A stretch of DNA of 64,000 nt, taken from assembly GCA_000750105.3 (NCBI GenBank), contig JPHH03000013.1, forward strand, positions 558,001 through 622,000, given 5' to 3'. Of the stretch, positions 33,901 to 45,270 are shown one piece after another (positions within the stretch are counted from its first letter, which is position 1; each line of letters begins with the position of its first letter). Under the pieces are notes generated by a model, which saw only the letters and a list, made by a program, of their open reading frames with translations, had not been told where the DNA came from and did not search any database. A program made the translations under genes and the position numbers. This DNA comes from Tolypocladium sp. Sup5 PDA-1 (lineage: Eukaryota; Ascomycota; Sordariomycetes; Hypocreales; Ophiocordycipitaceae).

Positions 33901-36808
33901 TGCCAGAGCAATCTATGCTCGCCGGGAGCTCCTGCTTCTCGACGACGTCTTCAGCGGACTCGACGCCAATACGGAGGATGTCGTATTTGACAACCTGTTG
34001 GGCAAGAGCGGACTCGCCCGCAAGGCCAACATGACAGTTATACTTGTGTCATCTGATAGTAAGTTCAAGGTTCCTTGCCTGGTCTTGTTCATTTGCAGCA
34101 GGAGTGGCTCCGTGTTGCGCAAGCTGACATTAATTCCCCACCCCGCCGTGTTCCGTGCGCCGATAGAGTTGTCGTGCTCAACGAGCACGGTCAATTACGG
34201 TATGGAGGCTGTCCAGCCGATCTAAAGCAGGCAACCGATCTTGACTGGGCCATTGGGGAAACTCAGACGAAGAGCAGCCGATCCGCGAAGGACACGGGGC
34301 ACAGCCAGGATGAAGGCGGCGACGATGGCGACGAACTGCGCGAGCTCCATACCAATCCAGGCGCAGAAACTGAAGCTGTGGTGCATAAAATCATGCAATT
34401 GACAGAGGTTGAGGCGGATTCGGCCCGCCAGATGGGAGACTCGGCTGTGTACAAGTTCTACGCGCAATCGGCTGGGTGGTTCACGATAACGACGTTTGTC
34501 ATCTCAATTTGCATCTTTGCCTTTTGTGACTCTTTTCCCAGTAAGTCGCACGCCCATTTCCCTCGGAGCCCTAGAATAGATGGTTGCGTTCATGTAACTA
34601 ACGCGTCTCCTACAGGTGTCTGGCTCAAGTGGTGGGCGGAAGCCAATGAGAAGGAGCCCAATGCCAATCTGGGCAAATGGCTCGGAGTCTATGCAGTTCT
34701 CGGCATCTGTGCCATTACTGCGTGTTTATTCGGCACTTGGTAAGCCAATCATGATGGGGAACGCTCCAACTCTCGAGATTGATCTGGCGCAAAAGCTGAT
34801 CTCGAGTGACTTCTAGGCAACTCTTCATCATTACCATCAACCGCTCGGGTCTATACTTTCACAATTTGCTGGTCGACACCGTTTCACGGTAAGACAATGC
34901 TGATTGAATCAGGGGCGTGAGATGATCAACCGGCGGCTAACATTAAAATCCAGAGCTCCCATGGCCTTTCACACGGCCACTGATAGCGGAATCACTGTCA
35001 ATCGATTTAGTCAGGACCTGCAGCTCATCGACATGGAACTGCCCGCTGCAGCCCTCGGTGTGGTGATAGGTGAGTTCATCGTCGCATGTGGCCATCCAAG
35101 CACCAGAAAACGAGTGAATGCACACCCCTAACACTCCACCAGCCTTTTCCTTTGGCGTCGCCCAATTCATCTTGGTCTGCGTCTCATCCAGGTACATGGC
35201 TGCGCTGCTGCCCTTCTTGCTCGCCGTGCTCTACGCCATCCAGCACTTCTATCTTCGAACGGCACGGCAGCTGCGTCTTCTCGACATCGAATACAAGGCG
35301 CCGCTCTACACGCAACTCATGGAGACGATCACGGGTATTGTTACAATTCGCGCCTTCCGCTGGGAGTCACGCTCCACGGCGAAGACAATGAGGATCCTCA
35401 ACGCCTCTCAACAGCCTAGCTACCTTCTCTACTGCGTGCAGCGCTGGATAACTTTTGCCGTCAACGCCGTCATCATGATGCTTGCGGTGGTCCTTGTCGT
35501 GCTGACGACCACGTTGCGAGAGGCAATTGGCCCCGGCTACGTTGGGATCGCGCTGAGCAACATCCTCGCGTTCAGTGCCACCATGCAGGCTACCATCACC
35601 AGCTGGGTGACGCTGGAGATTGCACTGGGCGCTGTGGCAAGGATCAGGAGTTTTGCGCTGGATGTCAGGAGCGAAGACGATGAGGCTTCGGAGCGCCTGG
35701 CCAAACAAAGGCGGGATCAGCAACTGCTCGAGCTGTCGATGGAGGGCTCCGAGGATAAGCGATGGCCAAGCCACGGTCATATTGAGTTGCAAGGTATCTC
35801 TGCTTCGTACCAGTGAGTCTTTCCTATATCCCCCTCTAAGGCACCAGTGGCGTTACACTTGCTTCACTCTCTTTGCCGATCTAGCGACGGGCTGACTTGA
35901 TATCTCCAATAGGTCCTCGGGGCGCGTTCTTAAGGACATTACCATGTCAATTCAACCTGGTCAAACTGTCGCCATTTGTGGACGGACTGGAAGGCATGCC
36001 ATCGCTGCAACAGCCCCTTGAATGACCCCAATGACGCGCTAACCATTTCACTCCGGCCACAGCGGCAAGTCCTCTCTCTTCCTGAGCCTTCTCGGCTTGA
36101 TCTCTCAGGACTCTGGCACAATCACCGTTGACGGGGTCGACCTCTCTACTCTGCCCCGCGAGTACGTACGCTCACATCTCGTCGCTGTCCCCCAAGAAGC
36201 CTACATCATCGATGGAACGGTGCGGCTCAACGCCGATCCTCACCGCAGCAAAGACTCTCTCGGGAGTGAGAGTGTCTCAAAAGCCCGCGACAAGGAGATC
36301 ATTCGTGTTCTTGAGCGGGTGGGCCTGTGGGATAAGATCAAGTCTCGCGGCGGCCTCGACATGGCCATCGACGACAATTTCCTCTCCCAGGGGCAGGCAC
36401 AGCTGATGGTGCTTGCGCGCGCAATGCTCAGGCAAGACGAGAGCCGAGTCTTACTATTGGACGAAGCCACGAGCAGGTAAGTCATACATTCAAGGCCCCT
36501 GCAATCCACCCTTCTCCTCGCGTTGCCTTCAACGGGATTACTAACGGAGTAACAGCTTGGATGAGTCTACAAGCTCGCTGATCGACGAAGTAGTCCGCAC
36601 CTGGTTCCACGATTGGACCGTCCTCGCAATCGCGCACAAGCTGGACGCGATTCTGGACTACGACAAGGTCGCCGTGCTGGATGCCGGACGACTGGTCGAG
36701 TTTGATGCGCCGCGGAAATTACTCGCCCAGAGGAGTTCTGTCTTTAAGGAGCTGTATCTCCTCGCCACAAACTCTACATCCGTACCGGTGTCTGTTGTTG
36801 AACAGTAA
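30913..36808 (+). CDS. ABCC-type (MRP-like) full-length ABC transporter
   Basis: Fourteen exons: 30913-31125, 31301-31856, 31956-32185, 32280-32568, 32649-32882, 32991-34058, 34124-34540, 34616-34739, 34817-34888, 34954-35069, 35143-35812, 35913-35993, 36063-36476 and 36556-36808. All phases agree, giving 1578 residues. An N-terminal TMD0-like membrane region (FDFTLLFEETILSILLSS) precedes TMD1. NBD1 has Walker A GPVGCGKST (about residue 697), MSGGQKQR and LLLLDDVFSGLD. TMD2 follows, then NBD2 with Walker A GRTGSGKSS (about 1352), LSQGQAQL, VLLLDEATS and a switch His. Intron 12 splits the NBD2 Walker A and has a GC donor. The 34059-34123 acceptor is the least certain. Likely exports conjugates or toxic metabolites; substrate unknown. 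Confidence 0.92.
35994..36062 (+). other. GC-AG intron inside NBD2 Walker A
   Basis: The frame requires an intron between GGA AG and C GGC AAG, giving GRTGSGKSS. No GT donor restores the motif. The donor is GCATGC, the branch GCTAACC and the acceptor CACAG. Confidence 0.8.
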
Positions 36809-37969
36809 TAAGCATCGGGAATCCAGCATTCGCGACTCATTTTCACAACATCCCAAAAACTGTCCTTTGACATACAGCATACGGGATGGCGTCATTGCAT
36901 TTGCAAGCCCTCCACTCTCAAACTCGCGGCAGGTCATTTTATCCTGCACTCTCTCCTGTCCTGTCATCTTTTCGGCGCCCATGCATGCATAGTTGGAATT
37001 TCTACTTAACTATTTTGTTGTTTTAACTAGATGTTACACTATTGAGATAGAATATCCAACGGAATGGAGAATCTAGCATCTGGAAGGCAAGCTCTGCACA
37101 CTCGGTCGGTCAGTCGATGCTGTGATAAAGACAGATGTAAATGTGCCCATCATACATTTGGCAATTGCATTCGAAGCGTACCCTAGAAGTAAATTCGCCT
37201 ATAAGTGGTGATTGCAACATACCCTGCTATCATATCTTCAATCTTGTCTGTGTGTTCTGGATGACATTCATGGAACGAGGGGAGCTATAGCTTGGTGTTT
37301 GTGGACTATGGTTGGGCGTACAACGCCTACACGCTTTACTGCCGTCCCTTGCTACGCATTATTGAGCAACGTAGCCACAGATATAACTGGCGATGGAAAT
37401 ACCGTATCATAGCTAACAGGTCAAAAAGTGCCACCCAGTCATTGCCAGACACCAACGAGCGTAGGCTCATCCGTGCAAGTATGTGCATTATTATATCAGT
37501 GCACGAAGCTGGCTGACGCCTGTTACAGCGGGCGAGACGTTGATACTCCGAACGACACTGGACATTTTAGCATCCCTATCAAGCCTCCATGCGAAGTGCA
37601 TGCCCCACCTGCCTCTGTGTCTGGCGATTGTACAAAAAACGGAACCTTGTTGTGAGGTGTACATTTGACTGCTCGTAGGGGCCAAGTCGGAAGGAACGGC
37701 AGCTGTAAATCGAGGTCATATTAGCCCCGGTGAGCTTGTGCCTTACACAGCTTATTATTCAGGGTCGCCATTCCTCTGAGGCAGATGCGCCGTTTGTCCG
37801 CAGCTCGACTTCGTAGCAATTCGCCAGTGGTCTGGCCCAATCAAACCAGTTGTATCAACCACTGTGTTGCCTACTTTGGATCTATGGGCGACTACCCTCG
37901 GCATTAGCAGCTTTACAGGGACGTCACGAGGGCACATATACGCAGCAAGACCTCGTGTTTCTACTATAT
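36809..37969. other. intergenic, converging ABC and HD genes
   Basis: 3' flanks of two convergent genes. Short frames only; nothing recognised. Confidence 0.4.
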
Positions 37970-38626
37970 TTACAAGGACGGTAAAGCTGCAGATCCCTTC
38001 AAACTGTCAGCTAGCTGCCTCTCAATCGCTGGCCTCCAGGTCTCGAGATTTCTAACTTCGAAACCCTCAATCTTGGCTTCGTCGTCCCATTTACGAAGCT
38101 GGCACATTTCGCGACACCACTTGTCCGAACTAAACTCCTCCTTTTCATGACCAGACATGGGGCCCCCTTGGTAGCGCAGGCTCTTCTTGCTCGCGTCAGA
38201 AAGCTTGTCGTAGTAGTCGCCATCGACTGCACACAAGTAGCGCTTGGCCGCAACGTGGGACTCGACGAGCCGTGCGACCTTTTGGGAAAACCCCATTGCC
38301 AGCAGAAACCTTCCTCCTAAAATCTCGTGTCCGACTCGTCCAACGCTCTGGCTTGTTGATTCGCCGCCGAGGTTTTGTGCGTGCCCCCCGGTAAGCGTCC
38401 AGAGGTCCTGCGCTGGTGCGAACTGTCCAATATCATGGAGCAGCGCAGCAACCTGCGTCGCTTCGTCCACCGGCGGGGACGCAGCGGCGGCTTGGGCGGC
38501 ACATTGAAGAGAGTGCTGTAGCTGCGATATGGGTTCGCCAATGTACGGCGTGTTTTCGGATGCCTCGAGAACAGACAGGACATACGCGGCAACAGACGCT
38601 GGCGTGAGGGGTGATGGAACTCCCAT
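37970..38626 (-). CDS. HD-domain oxygenase, PhnZ-like
   Basis: A single-exon gene of 218 residues. It carries the HD-domain ligand set of mixed-valent di-iron oxygenases: His38 (QLQHSLQ), His64-Asp65 (ALLHDIGQ), His100 (VGHEILGG), His124 (VESHVAAKRY) and Asp181/182 (LRKWDDEAK). Upstream is Y28-x-x-E31 (PYIGEPISQL), the Tyr/Glu gate that PhnZ uses at its active site. AKRYLCAVD and SLRYQGGPMSGHE are typical of the phosphonate-associated HD family. PhnZ cleaves 2-amino-1-hydroxyethylphosphonate to glycine and phosphate with O2. Next to it lies a PhyH dioxygenase resembling PhnY, its usual partner. Family placement is strong; the exact substrate is inference, since related TmpB and inositol-oxygenase-like enzymes share the fold. 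Confidence 0.82.
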   Translation of the reverse strand: MGVPSPLTPASVAAYVLSVLEASENTPYIGEPISQLQHSLQCAAQAAAASPPVDEATQVAALLHDIGQFAPAQDLWTLTGGHAQNLGGESTSQSVGRVGHEILGGRFLLAMGFSQKVARLVESHVAAKRYLCAVDGDYYDKLSDASKKSLRYQGGPMSGHEKEEFSSDKWCREMCQLRKWDDEAKIEGFEVRNLETWRPAIERQLADSLKGSAALPSL

Positions 38627-39364
38627 GTTGAGGTGTTTGAGGCTGAAAGCTGCCCCTGAGTTGCTTCAAGTGTAGACCTGGTTCGACAGTGGTGTTGGCC
38701 GCGCGAGGGTGATGTGGCAAGGTTCAACTTCTTGTGTCAATGGATATTCGGAGAAACGGGTTACTTTGCTGATTTAGACGTTTACACAACGCTGAGCTAT
38801 ATAGACTAATTTTACTGGCGTAGTTTACTATTCCCGGTTAGAAACGTCTTCATACAAAAACCCTACGAGAATCCACTCGCTTTCCACCAAGCCCGTTCCT
38901 CTCCTACGCACGTGGTGCAAGATCTCTCCTACGAGTACGCACGTGGCAAGAGTACATCCGTCGGGAAGGGGGGTGACATCCGTCGGGATTCTTCGGTGCT
39001 GCGTCCGACAAGCGGGCCAATCACAGTACACGCTATGAGGAGGCAGTTTGTGGTGGGCGGTTACATAATACCCCGTAGACTGTACAGTACCTACGAAGAA
39101 CCATCCGTGCGGAATAATACGGCTCCAAAGATTTTGTTAGCCCGCCTGGTGGGAAAATTCTCCGGCGGTGGAGACAAGGACAGTCCGTAATAGTCTGGAA
39201 CTGTAAATGCATCTTTCCGAGGCCCTGAAATAAACACGATTTTTTTTATAAAATTGGCTGGCTGGATAATACTCCGCAACTTTGGCCGATCCTTAGTTCT
39301 GATACTGGTCGTGTGTAACCACACTACTTTGTACTTCGTACACCACATGCCCTTTACCTTTTAT
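38627..39364. other. intergenic between HD and PhyH genes
   Basis: 738 nt. Contains the promoter of the HD gene. TACTTCGTAC-type word near 39330. Short frames only. Confidence 0.35.
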
Positions 39365-40372
39365 TTAGAAAGCAACCTGATGTCCAACATCCACGCTGAG
39401 CATGGGCGAGCCGAAACCGTATGTAAGCGCGCCCTGTTCGTACGATTCTCCCTTCTTGCGCATGTGCGTCGCAGGCCATTCTATCTTCCTGTGCTCATAG
39501 TATTGCTTGTGCAGGTCACCCTCGCTGGCGCAGTTGTATGTGGCGTAGATCGCCTTCCGATCGGAGTCGCTCTTGTTGGCTCCGCTGCGGTGCGCCAGAT
39601 ACGATGTGAAAATGAGGAGTTGGCCTATCCAAGTATATCTGTGATTAGCCGTGTATCATCGAAGTTTGAACAAAATATAGCGACTCACCGGCTTCCAGCT
39701 CCACCGGGGTCCAGGGTTGCGAGTCCACCCAGTCGGACTCGATGCAATTGCTGGTTGTGTTGATTGGAACGTCCATGTCGTGGCTCGCGTCGACGACTTC
39801 AAGACCTCCGTTTTGGAGGTTGGACTTGTCGACGCTCAGGAGTATCGTCAAGTGTTTGACATCCTTGATGTGGTTGTAAGCAACGGCATCGATGTGAGGC
39901 GCGAAGCCACCTATCCAGTGTCAGGTTTCCACAGCCGTAACTTTTGGTCATCGTCCTGCCAAAGACGATCGCATCATGATCTTACCGCTCCCGGCGAGCT
40001 TGTAGTTAATCTTCTCCTTGAACAGAAGCATAGGCTCCCCGGCAAGAGCGTCGAGAAGGCCAAGCAGCTTCTCGCCTCGCAAAAGGCTGTTGAATCCGGC
40101 ATGGCCGTCGACAAAGTTTTCTGTTCGGCAAAGGACGCGGTCACCCTTGTTGTTTACTTCCTGCACACAAAATTTTAGCTATGGTTTATCCTTCAACTCA
40201 AGTTGGCGGTTCAAACCTCGTATGGCATGAAGTCGGACTCCTCGGTTGGCTTGTAGTCGTGGACCTGTTGCGCCCACATCTGCAAGTTATTGATCTCATC
40301 CCCGGAGAGGAAATCACGAACGATCAAGTACCCGTTCTTCTTGAAGAACGAAATCTGCTCGGCCGAAACCAT
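39365..40372 (-). CDS. PhyH-family Fe(II)/2-oxoglutarate dioxygenase, PhnY-like
   Basis: The exons read 40372-40217, 40160-39986, 39910-39689 and 39624-39365; introns are 56, 75 and 64 nt; 270 residues, close to bacterial PhnY. It starts MVSAEQISFFKKNGYLIVRD, followed by GEPMLLFKEKINYKL. The iron ligands are His116-x-Asp118 (APHIDAVAYNH) and distal His196 (YLAHRSGANKS), with Arg207 placed for 2-oxoglutarate binding. The phytanoyl-CoA dioxygenase fold is clear. PhnY hydroxylates C1 of 2-aminoethylphosphonate, giving the PhnZ substrate. Pairing with the adjacent PhnZ-like gene on the same strand supports this role, but ectoine or other PhyH activities cannot be excluded by sequence. Confidence 0.82.
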
Positions 40373-41151
40373 GTTGGATGTTGAACGTGAGACGTCAGGT
40401 GTGTGCGAATGCAAGTTTGATCCTGGACGCAGGTATGCTTTGTTCATGTCAGGTGGCAGCGATTTAATATTGATCAACTGTACATCGTATACACATACCA
40501 TCGGAAGCAACCGCGGAACCAATGTTACATTTCGGTAACTAATAGCACCACTACTGGTGGATCTAACGGGCGCACGAGCGGTTGCTGTTCCTGATTCAAT
40601 TCCATGCAGACGCTCCCTGTGGAGTTCGAAGACCACGGGCCCCACCAACGTCTCCTGCAGCCTTGCGGGTCTCCGTCTGGGGTCTTATCATGAATCACAA
40701 CCCCAGGATAGGCCACGTGTGTGGGGCCGCCGCCGGATGACCGGCACCAATGTCACTCATCCGGCTTTTGTTTTGGAGGCGATCAATAGCGTCGCTTGTC
40801 GATGTCCCGACAGACCGTGGTTTTGATGCGGAAAAAAGCGGCAACGGTATTCTGATGGCCTGGATTTTGTATCAAGGGTCTTGACCACGCTTTATCTGAG
40901 CACGTGGGCGGACCACTGACAGTTGAGTCGTGATCCTAAATGCTGGGTAGTATCGACTATCGAGGTACAGGATGTCTTGAGTTTTGTAAAAGTACATAAG
41001 TCCAATCAACCCTCTTTAATATTTGTTGCTCGTGAATAGAAACACTTGTCTGTGTTATGCCCTGCCGTTCCGGACACAGCCGCCGCATACTTGTCCAGAC
41101 ACAGCCGCCGCATACTTGGCTCAACTGATAAAATTCACCCCAGCTATCAAC
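40373..41151. promoter_or_regulatory. divergent promoter region, PhyH and MFS genes
   Basis: 779 nt between the PhyH start (minus strand) and the MFS start (plus strand). Both promoters must lie here, so co-regulation is possible. A 25-bp direct duplication sits at 41069-41118. No consensus Pho4-type site (CACGTG) is established; a GCACGTGGGC word near 40899 is a candidate E-box. Confidence 0.5.
41069..41118 (+). repeat. 25-bp tandem duplication upstream of MFS gene
   Basis: Two adjacent 25-bp copies (41069-41093 and 41094-41118) with one mismatch, core GACACAGCCGCCGCATACTT. It lies 34 bp before the ATG, so probably in the 5' leader. Confidence 0.9.
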
Positions 41152-42830
41152 ATGAAGGAGTCCAACGTTAGTGTGGTCACAGAGGCCGACATCTCGCCAG
41201 AAGATGGTACTGGCAAACTTTCATCCGAAATCCGGGCGGAATCGAGTTTATCGGTTCGCGTCAACTGGCTGTCGTCCATCACCATGGTACTGGTTGGTGG
41301 AATGGCCTTGTTCTCGGACGGATACAACGCACAGGTGGTGGGACATATGAACCCCGTGTTAACAAAGCTTTACCCGGATGACTTCACCAAGTCAATCAAA
41401 ACGAGCTTGTCTAATGCGTTTCTTATTGGCGAAGTGTTCGGCATGTTGTTCTTTGGCTGGGCCATTGACAAGCTTGGTCGTCGCACCGGCATTGTCTGGG
41501 CTACGGTTTTCCTAGTACTCGGAATCGTCTTGGCTACGGCTGCACACGGGACGAGTACTACGGGCATGTTATGGATGATCATCATCGGCCGTGGAGTTGC
41601 TGGCTTTGGAGCTGGCGGTACGTGAATATTGTTCTTTTAACGACCCCAAGCATGTCCAAAACGAGGCTAACAGCAACTATCTAAGGCGAATATCCGACAT
41701 GTGCGACCAGTACCACCGAAGCGTCAGACGAGGGCCCTGCCATCCGCCGCCGGAGAGGCATACTCACGGCAGTTGCCACTGATTTTGCCATTGACCTGGG
41801 GTTCGTCGTTGCAGGCGTCGTGGTGCTCATCGTCCTAGCGGCGTACAACTACCATGCCGGCGAGGGGCTGTGGAGAGTAAGCTTTGGCTTGGGCCTGGTT
41901 GTACCAGTCGTTGTGCTCTTTTTCCGACTCCGCCTTGTCAACTCGACCCAGTATCAGAAGCATGCCATGAAGAAAGACATCCCTTACCTACTGATTCTTA
42001 AGCGCTACTGGAAACCAATGCTTGGTACTTCGCTGGCCTGGTTCATGTACGACTTCGTGGTAAGATTGTCTGAGACTCGGCCGGCTCAATCCCCCCTGGA
42101 ATATTGGCTCACGTTGCATTTCCTATAGACATATCCTTTTGGCATCTTCGGCTCCACAATCCTCGCAACTCTTAACCCCGAAGACACACTGGTCCAAACA
42201 ATTGGCTATGGCACCGCCCTGAACTGCTTCTATCTCCCGGGCACTATCATTGGCGGGTTTTTAATGGACAAGATCGGCCGCAAGCAGACCATGACACTCG
42301 GTTTCGTCCTGTGGGCTCTGCTCGGATTCATCATTGGAGGTGCCTTGAATCCGATTCTCAGCGTCTTTCCCCTATTTGTTGTTCTTTATGGTATCTTCAA
42401 CACGCTCGGCGAAATGGGCCCCGGTGTAAGTTGAGACTCTGCCCCAGCGCTCGTCGGTTGCTGACTCTATATATAGGTCGCCACGTTTCTTTGCGCCGCA
42501 GAATCGTTTCCCACCCCAGTTCGTGGCCACTTTCTCGGCATCGCCGCTGCTTTTGGAAAGGCAGGAGCAGCAATCGGCACGCAAGTCTTTAACCCGATCC
42601 AAGATTCGTTCCATGATCCTCAAAAGGGGGTGCAGGGTGTGTTTCTCATCGGCGCAGCATTCGCCTTGACTGGCGGTGTCATTTCGTGGTTCCTCATTCC
42701 TGATAGGGAGAGAGACCTGGAAAGCGAGGACGTCAGGTTCAGGGAGTACCTTGAGCAGAATGGATACAGTGGCACATTTGGGGAGACCAAGAAGGGAGAC
42801 GACGTGGTAATCCCCGGATCCAGCACCTAG
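41152..42830 (+). CDS. MFS permease, Git1-like (phosphate/glycerophosphodiester type)
   Basis: The exons read 41152-41617, 41686-42059, 42129-42425 and 42477-42830; introns are 51-69 nt; 496 residues. Twelve membrane segments are expected. Motifs include ALFSDGYNAQVVGHMNPVL, FFGWAIDKLGRRTGIVW, GRGVAGFGAGGEYPTCATST and GGFLMDKIGRKQTM. These match fungal Git1-type permeases of the phosphate:H+ symporter branch, which import glycerophosphoinositol, glycerophosphocholine or phosphate. Divergent from the PhyH dioxygenase and two genes from the PhnZ-like gene, it is a plausible importer for a phosphonate or phosphodiester. Substrate is inferred. Confidence 0.87.
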
Positions 42831-43102
42831 GCGCTAGGGCATGTGAAAGAATGAATTAGGTCTAACACTAGCAATCTTTACGACTGCAAGTGCTATAGTG
42901 CATGAGGTCTACGGGTTGCCTCAGAACGCGGCTTAAACTCTTCAAGTTCCACGTTGATGACTTTGTATGCTATACTCAAATCTCGGACGGACAAATTGCC
43001 CCCCCCCGACACATGTGGCCATGTGGCCATCTATTAGTCACTGCAGCAATGTGATCACGCTCTTGAAATATTTGCCGAAAGACCCTTTGAAAGCCATGCC
43101 GG
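42831..43102. other. short intergenic
   Basis: 3' flanks of convergent MFS and zinc-finger genes. Short C-run near 42998. Nothing else. Confidence 0.3.
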
Positions 43103-44174
43103 TTATCCATTCGACCTCCCCGGGACGTCATTCTTAAAATGCGTCATCAGCGTCTTGTTCCCGAGTCTGTCAACCTTACTCCTTGTCAGTATTTCCATAC
43201 GCCTTGCCCTGTCCAGCTGCTTCTTCCTCGTCGCAAGCACTGATCGTACCTCGTGGCTGGGTAAGTGCGATAAACTGTTCTGATCGCTGGTACTTAAATG
43301 AGAAACCCGCGCAGCGTGGATCGCCGAGCTTTTCTCATCTCTGCGAACAAGTCCAGATCTAGGGTTGACAGAATTCAGAGTTGCTGTATTTATGGACTCC
43401 TTGGTTGCTAGACGCGATGTTTGGGGGATGACAGGGGCATTTCCCTGGTTTCGATGGCTTAGCAGCTTTCCGGACGGCAGTCTCAGAGACGCGTCGCCGG
43501 GGCGAACCAGGTTTGGGAAATCTTGATTTTTAGGGGCTGGGATCTCGTAAAAATCTTCGGTGTCCGGAGAGATGTCGATCCGACAGTGTCCCTTTGCGGT
43601 CATGTGCTGTTGCACAGCTTTAAGACTGTTGCGACGAGTGCCGCAAAAGATACACTCGATGTATCCGTAAATGACCAGATGAAGGTACCAAACCAGCGTC
43701 TCCAAGTCAACCGATAGACAGTCCTGATAGGGAATGATGAAACTATGAGTTGTCGCCATGTGGGCGACATTCTCATCAAATGTGCCGCACTTATCGCCAC
43801 AGAACAGGCATTGATCGGGCACAAAGCTGGGTGCTTGCCGCTCATCCTGGTCCGCGTTCGATTCCGTATCGTGGGAATCTTGGCTGTCGTCGTCCTCCTC
43901 GTCACTTTGGTCGTACCAGCCGTCGATCCGTGCGGCAACCTGTGCATCGCTCAAGTTCTCCAGCACCGCCGACGACGGTGGCAAGACGACTGTGCCAGGC
44001 GACGCTATCCGACATTGTAGTTTGTACACACTGCAATGGCAAAGTCAATCGTGAGCCTTGGACTATACAGTTGAGAGTGACTTACTGCCATTCGGTCTTT
44101 GCGTGTTGTCGCCAGGCATCTGCACTGGCCAGTGCACTGTCGCACACTCGGCAGAAGAAAGGCGTTGTGGCCAT
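43103..44174 (-). CDS. Rei1-like C2H2 zinc-finger protein
   Basis: The exons read 44174-44086 and 44030-43103, intron 55 nt, 338 residues. The first exon encodes MATTPFFCRVCDSALASADA followed by WRQHAKTEWH, a C2H2 finger; the splice continues VYKLQCRIA. Two further fingers are DQCLFCGDKCGTFDENVAHM with TTH, and YIECIFCGTRRNSLKAVQQH with HC. This finger order and spacing is that of Rei1/Reh1 (ZNF622), cytoplasmic factors in late 60S ribosomal subunit maturation. The C-terminus is basic (RKKQLDRARRMEILTRS). It is shorter than typical Rei1, so it may be a divergent paralogue. Confidence 0.8.
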
Positions 44175-45270
44175 CGTCAAGGCTCGTATCTCCGTTCTTC
44201 ACGATCTTGGGAATTAACTTGGTAGAGATACCTTGGGCGCAATGCGACACGATGGCCAGTCGACAACAATTTTCTTGCTGCTCTCCGTCAGCACGTTGAT
44301 GCTCAGCCTCTGCTCGTAGCGGCGTTCAGTGCTTTGAAGGCCTTTGAACTTGTGGCTTTCATCCAGTACTCGTATTAGTAGGTACCGCTGTTCCACTTAT
44401 TGAACCTCTTCCTCCTTCTCACCCCCTGCGAAAGCGGTCGCGTGTACGGACTATTTGTGGATGGCTGAAAAGCCGGCGGGCAATGACGAACTTGGTAAAT
44501 TTTTATGGTTATTAGCCAATGGCAACGTCCGAAGTCGCGTCATGTTCAGTGAGTCACAATAAGTGTTGCTCACTTCACTCGAGGTGTTGTCAATTTGAGT
44601 CAGCGTCAGCAACAGCCCCGTAAATCCTCCAATTCGCCACCGTTGGCAGCGCTCTGCGTCTAGGGCTTGAGATCCTTGGGTTGCCCAGACCAAGACGGAC
44701 TATCATTGGGGCGAGCTGACTTGTGACACACAATTGTTCATTTCCGAAGGGTGGACTCGTTTAATAACACTTACAACAACGTTTCTAGGAACCGCAATTG
44801 CACGCATGCCAAGCTTCATCAATTGAGCTCGGTGCGCAGCTGGCGAAAACAAGTGGTGCGTACGAAGTAGCAAAATGCATCCCCGCTCTCATCCGTCACA
44901 ATCCCTCTAGTGTTTTACGTCACCCCGGACAGTCAGTCTATTATGCTCTGATAAGCAGAAATGATCGCGATCATATGGGATTCTAACGGGGGCCCTGAGC
45001 AGTAGCATCCATCCGTCCGTCCGTCCGAGACACACATTACAAGGACAAACCCAGTCCCAATCGTGTATGTTTTGTCTAAACAGGGAATGAGCAACCTACT
45101 GTCTATATAGCCTCGGCAGAGCACCCTGTAACAAAATGAGCAGACCCACGCGTACGTGGTGAGGCACGATGTGTGTGCCAAATAGAGGCCATAAACTCTA
45201 TTAAAGACAGAGAAATCCTTTCTGTCAACTGCAATCTAATTATTAAACATCTTCCTAGCAAGTTTCTGTA
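44175..45270. other. intergenic with CCGT microsatellite
   Basis: No gene recognised. A short (CCGT)n run lies at about 45009-45025. Confidence 0.4.

Noticed and set aside
45009..45025. CRISPR-like short repeats (CCGT)n
   Set aside because: Simple microsatellite without spacers, in a eukaryotic sequence.
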